Counted from the first letter of the stretch, positions 26,838 to 36,799 are shown. The stretch: DNA of 60,753 nt from an uncultured delta proteobacterium (GCA_903881505.1 CAIRTM010000028.1:1-60753); one strand, 5' to 3'. A program made the numbers and translations. The notes: generated from the sequence alone by a model not told the origin.

Positions 26838-28376
26838 CTACTGCGCTTCAAGCGCAAGAATGCGGTCAAGCCTGAACACGCGCTCCTCGCCCCGCAGCAG
26901 GCAATAGGCCCGCATGCCCGCATAGGCAGTTTTGCCGAAGGCAAGTGTGCCCACGAAGCTGGGCTGCACGGTGCGGGTGCTTTTCTCGTCATTGGGCTTC
27001 ATATAGGTTATCGCCAGGCTGCCGCCGTCCCTGATGGCCTGCTCGATCATGGCGATTTTGTCCTGCATCGACAGGAGCGTCCCTGAATCCCCGGCATGGC
27101 CGCCACTGAGAAAATGCGCCACGCGCCAGTCCGTGAGCAGATGGCCGCGTCTGAGCGGACGGGTCAGCGCCAGACGGTCGAAACGGCGGCAGCGGCTCAG
27201 GGCAACGTAGGCCTGCCCGTGCGCGAACGTGCCCCGGCCCAGATCGACCACCACCCGGTCGAATGTCTTGCCCTGGCTCTTGTGAATGGTCAGGGCCCAT
27301 GCCAGCTGCAGCGGCAGCTGCGTGAAGGTGCCGGCGCTTTCGCGCTTCAGGCTGCGCGCCTCGGCGTCGAAAGAATAGCGGCACATGGACCAGGTATAGG
27401 GCTCCACGCTTACCAGCAGGCCCTCCTGCGTGCGCACCAGCACGTAGTCCTCATCGAGCTCCTCGACGTGCCCGAGCGTTCCGTTGACCCATAGTCCCTC
27501 GCTGTTATTGGCCGCGAACATTACCTGCGCCCCGGCCTTGAGCTGCAGCGCGGGCGCGACCGGGGCCGAACTCAGCTCAAACTCCGCGCTTGCCGTACCC
27601 GCGTAGGTAAACAGCTCTCCCGGCAGCTGCTCAAGGCGCCGTCCGTTGATCTGGTCGGCAGCGCGGTTGGTCGTTGTCAGGCAGATTGCGTCCGGGCAGG
27701 CATCAAGAGCCTCGGCGTCGACGCAGCGGTTGATCTGCTCGAGCTGCGCGTCCGTTATGGCGCGCGAGCGCACCGCACTCAGTAGATCGATAAAAAAATC
27801 ATCCTGCTGGCGGTAGACCTTCTCGAGCTCGACGCACTCGAAGCGGAACTGCCCGGAGCACATGACCTGCGCCGAAAAAAAATAAGGGCTCTCATAGATG
27901 TGTTCAAAGAAGGCCCGCTCATGCCGGGTCAGCACCGGCGGCAGCTGGTACAGGTCGCCGATGAACACCATCTGCACCCCGCCGAAAGGTGCGTCGCTCC
28001 TGAGAACCGCTTTCAGGAATATATCGACGGCATCGAGCAGATCGGCGCGCACCATCGAGATCTCATCGATGACGATCACGTCAAGGTGGCGGTACAGGGA
28101 GGGATCCGCGCAGGAGCGCGCAATTTTACGGGCATCCTCCGGGGCCAGGCCGGGCTTGAAACCAAAAAAGGAATGGATGGTCTGGGCCTGCACATGCAGC
28201 GCGGCGACCCCGGTCGGCGCCAGCACGGCCATGCGCTTGCCCGTTACCGCGCGCAGATGGGTGAGCAGGGTTGATTTGCCCGTTCCTGCCCGGCCGGTGA
28301 TGAACACATGGCCGCTGCCGTGCTCGACCAGGGTAAAGGCTTGGCGGAACTGCGGGTTGAATTCAATTGTTTCCAT
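26838..28376 (-). CDS. PIF1-type helicase with C-terminal WYL-like domain
   Basis: 512 aa from ATG 28376 (METIEFNPQFRQAF). Superfamily 1B helicase motifs: Walker A ITGRAGTGKSTLL, APTGVAALHV, Walker B VIVIDEISMVRADLLD, GDLYQLPPV, and near residue 370 LAWALTIHKSQGKTFDRVV followed by GQAYVALSRCR. The last ~75 aa (IEQAIRDGGSLAITYMKPNDE to ERVFRLDRILAL) look like a WYL ligand-binding domain. PIF1 helicases unwind DNA ahead of or behind replication forks; a WYL tail suggests control by a nucleic-acid or nucleotide ligand. It is convergent with corA and has no operon partner. Confidence 0.85.
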   Translation of the reverse strand: METIEFNPQFRQAFTLVEHGSGHVFITGRAGTGKSTLLTHLRAVTGKRMAVLAPTGVAALHVQAQTIHSFFGFKPGLAPEDARKIARSCADPSLYRHLDVIVIDEISMVRADLLDAVDIFLKAVLRSDAPFGGVQMVFIGDLYQLPPVLTRHERAFFEHIYESPYFFSAQVMCSGQFRFECVELEKVYRQQDDFFIDLLSAVRSRAITDAQLEQINRCVDAEALDACPDAICLTTTNRAADQINGRRLEQLPGELFTYAGTASAEFELSSAPVAPALQLKAGAQVMFAANNSEGLWVNGTLGHVEELDEDYVLVRTQEGLLVSVEPYTWSMCRYSFDAEARSLKRESAGTFTQLPLQLAWALTIHKSQGKTFDRVVVDLGRGTFAHGQAYVALSRCRRFDRLALTRPLRRGHLLTDWRVAHFLSGGHAGDSGTLLSMQDKIAMIEQAIRDGGSLAITYMKPNDEKSTRTVQPSFVGTLAFGKTAYAGMRAYCLLRGEERVFRLDRILALEAQ

Positions 28377-28397
28377 GCAGCTGCCTGCGCCCGTCAT

Positions 28398-28793
28398 ACA
28401 TTACCGTTCATCCGGAGCCTGCCGGGAATTATACTGCATCGCCTCAGGCTGTCAATGCTGCCGGACTCACCGGCCCCGGTCATGCCGGCCGCGGGCTGAC
28501 ATCCGGAGCGCGCGCCGCGGCTGAAATTGCCATGTACGAATCCGAAAGACGCAGCGAGAAACAGCCCGGGTGTTCAGGACCGCGTGCAGGCCGTTACACG
28601 CGGGGCACTGCTGCGGATCCATGACGCAGCCCGCCCGTGGGGCGTTATGCTGAAGTAAACAATGGACGGGGTTGTCCTGTCAAGGCCCGGGGCATTGTAG
28701 AAAATGCACGAGCCGTTTTTGATCCCCGAACCGGAATCAACCCGCCATTGACCGGAAGCGCAGCACATCTCACGGCTTCAGACTCATTTTCAA
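28398..28793. other. Intergenic region upstream of the envelope cluster
   Basis: About 400 bases with no convincing open frame on either strand. It separates the divergent helicase and SGNH genes. Nothing recognisable was seen before the promoter at 28794. Confidence 0.5.
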
Positions 28794-28822
28794 TTGACAC
28801 CCGGGGAGCGCGAGGCTATAGT
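28794..28822 (+). promoter_or_regulatory. Strong sigma70-type promoter of the SGNH/membrane protein operon
   Basis: TTGACA (28794-28799), 17-base spacer, TATAGT (28817-28822); about 48 bases before the ATG at 28870. Confidence 0.7.
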
Positions 28823-28869
28823 TTCAGCAATAGCGCACACCAGAATCGCTTTCCGGCCGCTGGCACACT

Positions 28870-30255
28870 ATGTGTTCCTTCAACAGTTCCAGACGCATAA
28901 GCAGGCTACGATCATTCTGCATTCTCTGCGCCATCAACGTTATTTTTCTGACAGCACTGTACAGCGGCTACTGCGCCTACCGCTCCCTGAAACTCTACAA
29001 CCACATTAAAAAACCGGTCCGCGGCCTGAGCGGCCGGGTGTATCGGGCTGACCCGATGCTCGGTTTTGCCCCCGTGCCCGGATCCCGCGGAGCGCACCTG
29101 CTGCCCCCCAAGCCGGACATTCCCATCCAGTATGACAATGACGGATTCCGGGTACCGCAGGGCAGCCCCACGCCTGAAGGCCGCACGCGCCTCCGTCCGC
29201 TGGTTCTGGCGCTCGGATGTTCGTATACCTATGGCGATGCATGCAATGCCGAAGATACTTTCGTGTGGCGCGTGGGGCGCCTTGTGCATGGTTCATCGAT
29301 AAATGCCGGGGGATGCGGTTATGCGCTGACACACATGCTGCTTCTGGCGCGTACCCTGATACCGCGCTACAAGCCCGACTATGTCCTCATCCAGTATTCG
29401 CCGTGGCTGGTACCACGCGGTCAGTCATACTTTGCTCCTTCGTATTACGGTAAAGTGACCAATCCTTTTTTCGCTGAAACCCCTACCGGCATAGGTGTTC
29501 ATCGCCCCGTGTTTATGCCGATTGTTTTTGATCTGCCCTTTGACCGCTACAAAAAATCGCCCGAAACTTTTTCCGATTTTGCGTCCTTCCTCGTGAGGGT
29601 CGGCCTGCCGCTGCATGCCTATGAAGATTTTAACATGCTCGTTTTTTTCGTTAAAAGGCGTGCCGGCCATATCCCGCTGCCGGCGCGCGATTCATCAGCC
29701 ATAATGAAGGCCGCCTACAATGAACTGGTAAACATCGCACGGGATGCCGGTGCCCGTCCCTTTATCATTGCCCTCAGCGACGGTATAAAGCCCTTGACGA
29801 TACCGGAAGAAATACATACTCTCGGCATTCCTGTCGTCAATGCCTATGCAGAACTCATGGGACGGCTGCCTGAGCCTACAACTGAATATTACGCCCGCGC
29901 CTACGTCCACTGGAACGACAGCAACCCTCCGGAAGTCATTGACGCACATCCGAACCCGTTGGCGCATGAGATCATTGCAGAGGCAATCATTGCCGCCATG
30001 CAGGACCAGGCCGGGAAACGCCGTATCCAGCCGGGTCCCCCGCCCCTGTCGCGAAACGAAAACGGATACGGCCACAGCGAATACCTTGATACATCTTCCC
30101 CGCCGCCAGCGGTGATACCGGCACCGCTACCGATAGTAACCGGCGGATTATGTTTTTCAAACAGGCCGGACAACAGCAGCTTAATCGCTCAAAAGGCTGC
30201 GCCCCCCGCTTCCTATCCATACGATATCAATTTCCAGAGAGGTTCCGATGAATAG
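28870..30255 (+). CDS. Membrane-anchored SGNH/GDSL-like protein
   Basis: 461 aa with one N-terminal membrane span (LRSFCILCAINVIFLTALYSGY). The outer domain carries SGNH blocks: LALGCSYTYGDACNAEDTFVWRV (block I with nucleophile Ser), INAGGCGYAL (block II region), YVLIQYSPWL, and at the end DAHPNPLAHEII with the Asp-x-x-His pair. Proteins of this form often add or remove acyl groups on cell-surface glycans. No ribosome site is obvious before 28870. The Pro-rich tail (PPPAVIPAPLP) is probably disordered. The stop overlaps the start of the next gene by eight bases, so the two are cotranslated. Confidence 0.7.
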   Translation: MCSFNSSRRISRLRSFCILCAINVIFLTALYSGYCAYRSLKLYNHIKKPVRGLSGRVYRADPMLGFAPVPGSRGAHLLPPKPDIPIQYDNDGFRVPQGSPTPEGRTRLRPLVLALGCSYTYGDACNAEDTFVWRVGRLVHGSSINAGGCGYALTHMLLLARTLIPRYKPDYVLIQYSPWLVPRGQSYFAPSYYGKVTNPFFAETPTGIGVHRPVFMPIVFDLPFDRYKKSPETFSDFASFLVRVGLPLHAYEDFNMLVFFVKRRAGHIPLPARDSSAIMKAAYNELVNIARDAGARPFIIALSDGIKPLTIPEEIHTLGIPVVNAYAELMGRLPEPTTEYYARAYVHWNDSNPPEVIDAHPNPLAHEIIAEAIIAAMQDQAGKRRIQPGPPPLSRNENGYGHSEYLDTSSPPPAVIPAPLPIVTGGLCFSNRPDNSSLIAQKAAPPASYPYDINFQRGSDE

Positions 30256-31792
30256 AATGCGTGAAATCGCGCTTTCACTGCTGCGCTGGACGGGCAGCAG
30301 CAGATATCTCCTGGCATCGGCGGCAGTTACCTGCCTTCTTCTTATCAAGGTAAAGAATGGATTCTGGGTGGGTGATTTCTGGCTGCACAGCGCTGTTGTC
30401 CGGGAATTCTCCTTACATCCTTTCTCTCCTGCAAATCCTTTTCTTCCGGTAAGCACGCAACATTTTTATCATGGCCCGTATCATTGGATAGTTGGCGTTT
30501 TTGCAAGGATATGTGGCCTATCATCGATCACAGCGCTTGGCTGCATGGGACTGTTAAACTTTATTATTTTTTCATACAGCCTGCATCTGTTCTGCCGCGC
30601 GTTACATACAAGCAGACATACCGCCTTCTACGCCCTTGTGTTTTCATTAGTCCTATGGGGTGAAAATCCATGGCTGTACAGCAGCTTTTTTCACCTGCAG
30701 ACAATCGGGTTCTGCTTTCCCTACCCCTCTTTTTTCTGCATCGGCCTTGCTTTACTGTCCTTTGCCCTGTTCATAGAAACAGTAAAACACAGCAAGAAAT
30801 ATTTATTTTTATGTATTATTCCGCTCTCTTCGCTCATCACACTTTCACATACAAGTACAAGTATCGTTTTATTCGCAGGGCTGGGAACCATTCTGATTTC
30901 TTGCAGCTCACTGCCGACGCTGTTGAAGAATTCGATAAAGCTCATAGTGATAATTTTTTGCACACTGGGCCTGGTATACATGTGGCCCTACTTATCCCTC
31001 TTTGCACTGTTGGCACAAAAAACAAATTTTGTTTCGAATTATATCCTTGATGACCTTACCCTTTACAGGGATGTGCTTGCCAAAATATGGCCAACACTGT
31101 TTGCGGTTCCATTCATTATTATTCGCCTGTACAAAAACCCCAAAGATACGCTGGGGTTGTTGTTTCTCTGCTTTTCGGCTGTTTATTTTTGGGGATTTCT
31201 AACAAAACAATGGAGCTATGGCCGTTCTATTGCGCAAACGATGCTTATAGCACACATTATATTCGCGGACTGGTTTGCTTCCCTAAAGACCCGCAGGGAA
31301 ATTCCTGCGGATATACGGTATGCGATTGCTTCTTTTGTGATCGTTCTTTTGTTTCTCTCTATGCGCAACCTGCCTGTATCCTTCTGGAGCCAGTATCGTA
31401 TTAAACGCCTCCCGGAATACAGCACCCTGAATTTTATTGCGGAATTAACGCGCCGGGAAGATATTATCTTGACAGACAGATACAGCGGAATTCTTGTCCC
31501 TTCCTTCGGGGGGAAAGTGGTCGGATATGATTTAATTTACAAAGGACAAGAGCCTTTTGTGCCTGACGGCATGACCCGCATTAAGGACATGGAATATTTT
31601 TTTGATGAAAACACGCCGCCTTTCGACAGGGAGGAGATTTTAAAAAAATATAACGTTGATTTTGTTTTAATAAATACGGAGATCACGCCTCTCCGCCTTT
31701 CTTTGTCCACTTTTTTAAAGGATAAAGGCAGGGTTGAATATGATAAAGATCCCTATGTATTATTTTCCATCAACAGGCCCGCAACCGAATGA
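30248..31792 (+). CDS. Multi-pass membrane protein, possible GT-C glycosyltransferase
   Basis: 514 aa with about ten hydrophobic spans up to residue 390, then a soluble tail. The first loop reads FWVGDFWLHSAVVREFSLHPFSPANP, with an Asp and His placed like catalytic GT-C loops. The tail (EDIILTDRYSGILVPSFGGKVVGY to YNVDFVLINTE) matches the tail of the convergent protein at 31827-33407, so the two are distant paralogues. Its DNA is visibly richer in A and T than its neighbours. It is coupled to the SGNH gene by overlap. A role in surface glycan building is an inference. Confidence 0.65.
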   Translation: MNRMREIALSLLRWTGSSRYLLASAAVTCLLLIKVKNGFWVGDFWLHSAVVREFSLHPFSPANPFLPVSTQHFYHGPYHWIVGVFARICGLSSITALGCMGLLNFIIFSYSLHLFCRALHTSRHTAFYALVFSLVLWGENPWLYSSFFHLQTIGFCFPYPSFFCIGLALLSFALFIETVKHSKKYLFLCIIPLSSLITLSHTSTSIVLFAGLGTILISCSSLPTLLKNSIKLIVIIFCTLGLVYMWPYLSLFALLAQKTNFVSNYILDDLTLYRDVLAKIWPTLFAVPFIIIRLYKNPKDTLGLLFLCFSAVYFWGFLTKQWSYGRSIAQTMLIAHIIFADWFASLKTRREIPADIRYAIASFVIVLLFLSMRNLPVSFWSQYRIKRLPEYSTLNFIAELTRREDIILTDRYSGILVPSFGGKVVGYDLIYKGQEPFVPDGMTRIKDMEYFFDENTPPFDREEILKKYNVDFVLINTEITPLRLSLSTFLKDKGRVEYDKDPYVLFSINRPATE

Positions 31793-31826
31793 AATACAGA
31801 GCGGGGGAAACGGGCGCATATCAGCC

Positions 31827-33407
31827 TCACTCTTCAGGAGCAGATTCCCTTGATCTTTCGCGGCCTGCGCACGGCACCGCAAACACGGCATACGACTCCG
31901 TCAGTGAAATTGGCTCGAATCCCATGGTGCGCAGGACCGGCTCCATAGCCGGCCCGATTATGCGATAATTAAGCAGGATATGCGACGGACGGTAGCGTGC
32001 CAGGATTTCCCATTTTTCTTCAATCGGCCCGTCAGGCATAAAAAAATCGTTCGAATCAGCAACACGCCTATAGTTATCCGGCACATGCGGGGGAGTATGC
32101 AGCAGCGCGACAACGCGCGCACCGGTATACACCGGGATGGACCAGCCGCTGAAAATATCAGTCAGCACGACATCTCCCGGCCTAAAAACGTCAGCCAGCC
32201 CCATCTGCGCGCTGTTGGGACTTTCATACGTGACATACGGAAATGACGGCTGCAGCGAAAAGCAGGGGCGGACGACTTCCCGCCAGGCAAGCCCCCCCTG
32301 GAGCGCAAACCCGCATGCAAGAAGAGCACCACAGATATACGTCACCGCTCTTGCGGGTACTTTCAGCAGGGGCTCAGAGCCGGGCACAGATGCAAGCGCT
32401 GCGATGCGGGCGAACAAAAGCTGCAGCAGGAACACGGCAAAAAAAACAAATCGCTCAGCAAGACTGATATGCAAAAAGTAGCCTGCTGCATACAGGCCGG
32501 AAAACACGGCGCAACCGCCCCAAAGCAGCAGGTTTTCACGTTTTCTAAGGCACACCGCAATCCCCGCAATACCAGCCAGTGCCGGACCGGTACGCAGAAC
32601 GATATCTGAATAAAGGTAGTTCCGTGTGGTCTGATAGTCACTCGCTGTCCTGGCAAGATCGCCTGATGCAACATTTACAAAATTGGGGAAAAAATCATAA
32701 TACGGCCAGACCGTCACAGCACACAGGGCGGTTACGGCCGAAAGCAGACCTGTAAAGACCAGGGATGTAATTGGCCGCTCCGCACTTTCAAGGCACAGAA
32801 ACAATGCACAGACCGCATAAAAAAACCACGTCAGGGGGTGGCAGACAAATGACAGCGCCGCAAAAATGTACTGTAGCAGCCCCGCGCGAAAATGCCGGTT
32901 TTTCAGAAAGCGAAGCTGAAAATACAGTGCGAGCAAAGCGCATGAGAAAGAAACCAGCGATGGGAAATAGGCCGCGGAAAGAATCGCTGAAAACATATAG
33001 GCATTTGCGCCGTACCAGCCAGTGCCCCACAGAAAAAAAACCGCCAGAAGCGACCAGACAGCCGAGCGCGCATCTGCAAAGTATTCACAGGCAAACAAAG
33101 AAAGCGCGATGGCAAAAAGAGCAAAAAAAATACCCGTAAAAAGCTTAACAACAATGAGCGCATCGAGCGCAAGCAGACGAGCGGCGCACGCCATCAGCAG
33201 CGCCGATGGAACATAGCGGGCAGAGTTGCCATAGAAGGTATCCAGCATGGGTTCGCCCGGGCTGAAGGGATTTTCTGCCAGCGCACGCACGACAGCTGCA
33301 TGCTCTGCCCCGTCGTCATATGGAAAATTATGATGATCGGGCATTGCCAGGCAGCAGCACGCGAGTACAAGGGCCGCAATGATTTTCAGGGGCGCGTGTG
33401 ATCTCAT
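31827..33407 (-). CDS. Multi-pass membrane protein, paralogue of the convergent gene
   Basis: 526 aa, about ten to twelve hydrophobic spans. The first loop FPYDDGAEHAAVVRALAENPFSPGEP aligns with the same loop of the protein at 30248-31792, including an acidic residue, the His-x-x-Val-Val-Arg core and NPFSPG. The soluble tail GDVVLTDIFSGWSIPVYTGARVVAL to RPSHILLNYRII also matches. The C-terminus is charged (RERSRESAPEE). The two genes converge with a 34-base gap. No enzyme activity can be assigned beyond a GT-C-like topology. Confidence 0.65.
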   Translation of the reverse strand: MRSHAPLKIIAALVLACCCLAMPDHHNFPYDDGAEHAAVVRALAENPFSPGEPMLDTFYGNSARYVPSALLMACAARLLALDALIVVKLFTGIFFALFAIALSLFACEYFADARSAVWSLLAVFFLWGTGWYGANAYMFSAILSAAYFPSLVSFSCALLALYFQLRFLKNRHFRAGLLQYIFAALSFVCHPLTWFFYAVCALFLCLESAERPITSLVFTGLLSAVTALCAVTVWPYYDFFPNFVNVASGDLARTASDYQTTRNYLYSDIVLRTGPALAGIAGIAVCLRKRENLLLWGGCAVFSGLYAAGYFLHISLAERFVFFAVFLLQLLFARIAALASVPGSEPLLKVPARAVTYICGALLACGFALQGGLAWREVVRPCFSLQPSFPYVTYESPNSAQMGLADVFRPGDVVLTDIFSGWSIPVYTGARVVALLHTPPHVPDNYRRVADSNDFFMPDGPIEEKWEILARYRPSHILLNYRIIGPAMEPVLRTMGFEPISLTESYAVFAVPCAGRERSRESAPEE

Positions 33408-33575
33408 TTCATCCTTCAGCAGCAGACAATGGAGATATCGCTCGGCACAAGCGGGATATATCGATGCCGCTCTGCACGCACACTATACAAAAACACCGGA
33501 TGGCGGTCAAGAAATGCCGCACGGTCAGTCGTGATACGGAGGGGTACGGCCGCGGGGTAAAAGGCGTAATACTCC

Positions 33576-33604
33576 TTGACATGCCGACAGGCGCTTTCTA
33601 TAAT
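33576..33604 (+). promoter_or_regulatory. Strong sigma70-type promoter of the methyltransferase gene
   Basis: TTGACA (33576-33581), 17-base spacer, TATAAT (33599-33604): a consensus match in all twelve positions. It lies 56 bases before the ATG at 33661. Confidence 0.75.
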
Positions 33605-33660
33605 CGCTCGCATTGTAAAAATCAGCACCACTAATCACGGATCTGTGCCGGAGAAAGCAC

Positions 33661-34476
33661 ATGAAACTCAAAACGCTCATAACGCTTGCCGTCATCGCAG
33701 CTGCAGTATATATCGCGATTGACTTTATCCGGCTCACACCCGGCTGGCGCATGTACGGCTGGGAAATGTTTACAAAAACCGATGATGACGTCCTTGCGCA
33801 CCCGGCTTGGAGAACCGAAGCAAATGCGCAGATGCCCGCTTCCGGTGAAGGTATTTTCCCTGATTCACCATATGTTTTTTACGAAGGATGGCATCTGTTT
33901 CACATCCATGACTGGGAAAACAACCTTAAGCATTTGCGGGGCAAGCCCGGTATTCACGGCCTTGAAATAGGCTCCTACGAGGGTTTTTCCGCGATCTGGG
34001 CGCTTCAAAATATTTTGACGCACCCCTCATCCACGATCACCTGCATCGATATCTTCGATGAGCAAAAAATCGAAGACAGATTTGACCGAAATGTCGCCGC
34101 AACCGGCACGCCTGAAAAAATCATTAAAGTCAAAGGCCCTTCTGAGCATATGATTCGCACGCTCGAAATCAACAAATTCGATTACGTATACATAGATGGA
34201 TGTCATCTTCCCAAGTGGGTGCTGAGCGATGCGGTAATGAGCTGGGAGACATTAAAACCGGGGGGCCTGATGATCTTCGATGACTACACGCATATTGATG
34301 CCCGCCCGGAACACAGCCGTTTCACGAGAATTAATTTCATTGATGACTATCTCTGGAATAAGCGCGGCCAGTACCGTGACAGCCCCAGGCCGGCTATTGA
34401 TGTATTTCTTGACATATACGCACCGTATCTTGAGGTTGTTTTCAAGAAATACCAGCTGGTGGTCAGAAAAAAATAG
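33661..34476 (+). CDS. Membrane-anchored class I SAM-dependent methyltransferase
   Basis: 271 aa; GGAGAAA precedes the ATG. An N-terminal anchor (LITLAVIAAAVYIAIDFI) is followed by a Rossmann methyltransferase: HGLEIGSYEGFSAIWALQ (motif I variant), TITCIDIFDEQ (acidic loop), FDYVYIDGCHLPKWVLSDAV and LKPGGLMIFDDYTH. It belongs with the Methyltransf_24 type, often linked to sugar or O-methylation in envelope clusters. The orientation of the anchor is unclear, and SAM use suggests a cytoplasmic domain. A consensus promoter drives it. Confidence 0.78.
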   Translation: MKLKTLITLAVIAAAVYIAIDFIRLTPGWRMYGWEMFTKTDDDVLAHPAWRTEANAQMPASGEGIFPDSPYVFYEGWHLFHIHDWENNLKHLRGKPGIHGLEIGSYEGFSAIWALQNILTHPSSTITCIDIFDEQKIEDRFDRNVAATGTPEKIIKVKGPSEHMIRTLEINKFDYVYIDGCHLPKWVLSDAVMSWETLKPGGLMIFDDYTHIDARPEHSRFTRINFIDDYLWNKRGQYRDSPRPAIDVFLDIYAPYLEVVFKKYQLVVRKK

Positions 34477-34687
34477 CCTGTTCATCGCGCAGCAGCTCCG
34501 GCGCCTGACATCAGCCGGGGCCCCAAATCCTGCTCTCGTCAATGTGCATGGTTTCGCGCTTCATCGTATGCCACGCGCGCAGCCGGGTATCATCCAGAGC
34601 CTCCCGAATCGCCAACGCACAGGGGTGAAAACTATTGTGCCAGGTTGTTTGTTGGCATTTTCCTTTTATGCTTTTTTCAGCAACGCC

Positions 34688-36223
34688 CTATGCATGCTGG
34701 CGCCGGTCGAGGCTGCGGAATTGAATCGCCTCGGACACATGGCCGGCAGAGATCGCATCCCGGACTTCCAGATCGGCGATGGTGCGCGCGACCTTCAGTA
34801 TGCGCGTGTAGGCCCGGGCCGAAAGGCCCAGCTTGTTGATGGCGCGCTCGAGCAGCGCGTGCGAATCGGGCTCGATTTTGCAGTGGGCGCGCAGCTGGCG
34901 CGTGTCCATCTGCGCGTTGCAGAATATTTTCGAACGATGAAAGCGCTCCTGCTGCAGCCGGCGCGCGCGGTTGACCCGCTCGCGGATATGCACGGACTGC
35001 TCGGCCGGCCGGCGGTCGGTCAGCTCCTGGTAGCTCAGCGGCGGCACTTCTATGTGAATGTCGATGCGGTCAAGCAGCGGCCCGGATATCTTTGCCATGT
35101 AGCGCTGGATCTGCAGCGGCGAGCAGGTGCACTCGTGCTTGGGGTCGGTCAGGTAGCCGCATGGGCAGGGATTAAGCGCTGCCACGAGCATGAAGCGCGA
35201 GGGATAGGTAAGCGAGATCAGCGCGCGTGAGATCGTCACCATGCCGTCCTCGAGCGGCTGGCGCATGACTTCGAGTGCGTTTTTTTTGAACTCCGGCAGC
35301 TCGTCCAGGAACAATACCCCGTTGTGCGACAGGCTCACCTCTCCCGGACGGGGAATGGTGCCGCCGCCGATCAGGCCGGCGTCCGATATGGTGTGATGCG
35401 GCGAGCGAAACGGCCGGTATACCACGAGGCTGCTGCCCGGCCCCAGCACGCCGGCAACGCTGTGGATCTTGGTGGTTTCAATCGCTTCGCCGAACGTCAT
35501 TTTGGGCAGCACGGTCGGAAGCCTCTTGGCCAGCATGGTCTTGCCCGAGCCCGGAGGGCCCATCATCAGCAGGTTGTGTCCGCCCGCGGCCGCGATCTCG
35601 ATCGCGCGCTTTGCATGCTCCTGCCCTTTGACATCGGCAAAATCAACCGGCAGTTCCTCGCAGGCCTCAAACAGGCGATCAACATCCACCACGGTCGGCT
35701 CGATGCGTTTTTCGTTGTTCAAAAAAGCGACCGCCTCCGACAGGGTCTCAACCGCGATCACGCGCACACCCTTGACAAGGGCCGCCTCGGTCGCGTTTTC
35801 GCGCGGAACGATCAGTCCGTGGCGGTTGCAGCGCAGGCAGCTGTCGGCGATCGGCAGGGCCCCGCGCACCGGTTTTACGCGTCCGTCAAGCGAAAGCTCG
35901 CCCAGCACAATATAGCCGTCCAGCGCGCCCGGATCGGCCAGGGTGCCGTTGGCGCTCAGGATTCCCAGCGCGATCGGCAGATCAAAGCCCGAACCCTCCT
36001 TCTTGATGTCTGCCGGAGCGAGATTGACGGTGATGCGCGCATTCGGGAATGCGTAGCCCATGTTCTTGATGGCAGACTTGACGCGGTCCTTGCTTTCCTT
36101 GACCGCGCCGTCAGGCAGGCCCACGGTGGCAAAATACGGCAGGCCCTGGACAATATCGACCTCGACCTCGATCAGGCAGGCATCGATACCCATGATGGCG
36201 CTGCTGTGGGTTCGTGCAAGCAT
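34688..36223 (-). CDS. comM: ComM/YifB family AAA+ ATPase
   Basis: 511 aa. N-terminal Lon-like half ([70 protein letters not shown]), then the Mg-chelatase-like ATPase with [48 protein letters not shown], a zinc-like loop [18 protein letters not shown], and arginine-rich C-terminus. ComM is a hexameric helicase aiding branch migration in natural transformation; the family is widespread even in species not known to be competent. Length and motif order are normal. Confidence 0.93.
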   Translation of the reverse strand: MLARTHSSAIMGIDACLIEVEVDIVQGLPYFATVGLPDGAVKESKDRVKSAIKNMGYAFPNARITVNLAPADIKKEGSGFDLPIALGILSANGTLADPGALDGYIVLGELSLDGRVKPVRGALPIADSCLRCNRHGLIVPRENATEAALVKGVRVIAVETLSEAVAFLNNEKRIEPTVVDVDRLFEACEELPVDFADVKGQEHAKRAIEIAAAGGHNLLMMGPPGSGKTMLAKRLPTVLPKMTFGEAIETTKIHSVAGVLGPGSSLVVYRPFRSPHHTISDAGLIGGGTIPRPGEVSLSHNGVLFLDELPEFKKNALEVMRQPLEDGMVTISRALISLTYPSRFMLVAALNPCPCGYLTDPKHECTCSPLQIQRYMAKISGPLLDRIDIHIEVPPLSYQELTDRRPAEQSVHIRERVNRARRLQQERFHRSKIFCNAQMDTRQLRAHCKIEPDSHALLERAINKLGLSARAYTRILKVARTIADLEVRDAISAGHVSEAIQFRSLDRRQHA

Positions 36224-36421
36224 GTGCCCCTCCTACCGATGATGGTGATAAACTCCGCGCATGCGCAGCTGCGGCGCATGCCAAAGCATGCACATACAGC
36301 ACGCCGTCTGTTTGCCTCCGCTTTCCACGCACACGCCATTCTGGAAAGTGCTTAGTAAGTACGGTATTTATGCCGGTGTGTCAATATGTTTTTGCGGGAA
36401 TGCGGCTGCTGAACTTCGCGG

Positions 36422-36450
36422 TTGACTCAACAGGCAGCATGCGCTATACA
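36422..36450 (+). promoter_or_regulatory. Promoter of the cobalamin uptake operon
   Basis: TTGACT (36422-36427), 17-base spacer, TATACA (36445-36450). Transcription would start at about 36457, at the 5' edge of the riboswitch. Confidence 0.7.
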
Positions 36451-36454
36451 GGGA

Positions 36455-36645
36455 TGCGTTCAGGTGCTCGCAAGAGCTTCATAGGGAACCCCGTGAGAAT
36501 CGGGGACGGGCCCGCCGCTGTAATCGGGGACGAAAGCCGCAGAAAAGTCACTGTCACGCCATGAACGGACGGGAAGACGCGGCAAGTAGGCGCAGACGCA
36601 GCCAGTCTGCATATCCGAAAGTCAGAAGACCTGCCTGGACAACAC
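36455..36645 (+). ncRNA. Cobalamin (AdoCbl) riboswitch
   Basis: The conserved elements appear in order: CAGGTGC, AGGGAA with CCCCGTGAGAATCGGGGACG, CCCGCCGCTGTAATCGGGGA, GCCGCAGAAAAGTCACTGTC, GACGGGAAGACGCGGCAAGTAG and GTCAGAAGACCTGCC. The terminal ACCTG can pair with the opening CAGGT. It sits in the leader of btuB, as expected for control of B12 uptake. The expression platform is at 36685-36742. Confidence 0.95.
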
Positions 36646-36684
36646 AAGCGCGTTCGTCGCGGAACGGAGCGCGCCCATAGATCA

Positions 36685-36742
36685 CCGGGATAAAAAAGGG
36701 ACATCCCGGATCGACGTCTAAGTCGTTCCGGGATATTTTTTT
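36685..36742 (+). terminator. Riboswitch expression platform: antiterminator and intrinsic terminator
   Basis: ATCCCGGA (36703-36710) pairs with TCCGGGAT (36727-36734), with inner CGAC/GTCG pairing, and is followed by seven T residues (36736-36742): an intrinsic terminator. The same 5' arm can instead pair with CCGGGAT at 36685-36691, which would disrupt the terminator. B12 binding presumably favours the terminator. Confidence 0.85.
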
Positions 36743-36799
36743 ATGTGCAGGCTGTTGAAAAACACGCATCTGCCGCGGTGTGCTGCGCAGGGCGTACGT

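Noticed and set aside
26704-26907. 67-codon plus-strand frame starting MSIAIPIAITM
   Set aside because: Encoded by the dispersed hexamer-pattern repeat and followed by non-coding sequence; overlaps the helicase 3' end.
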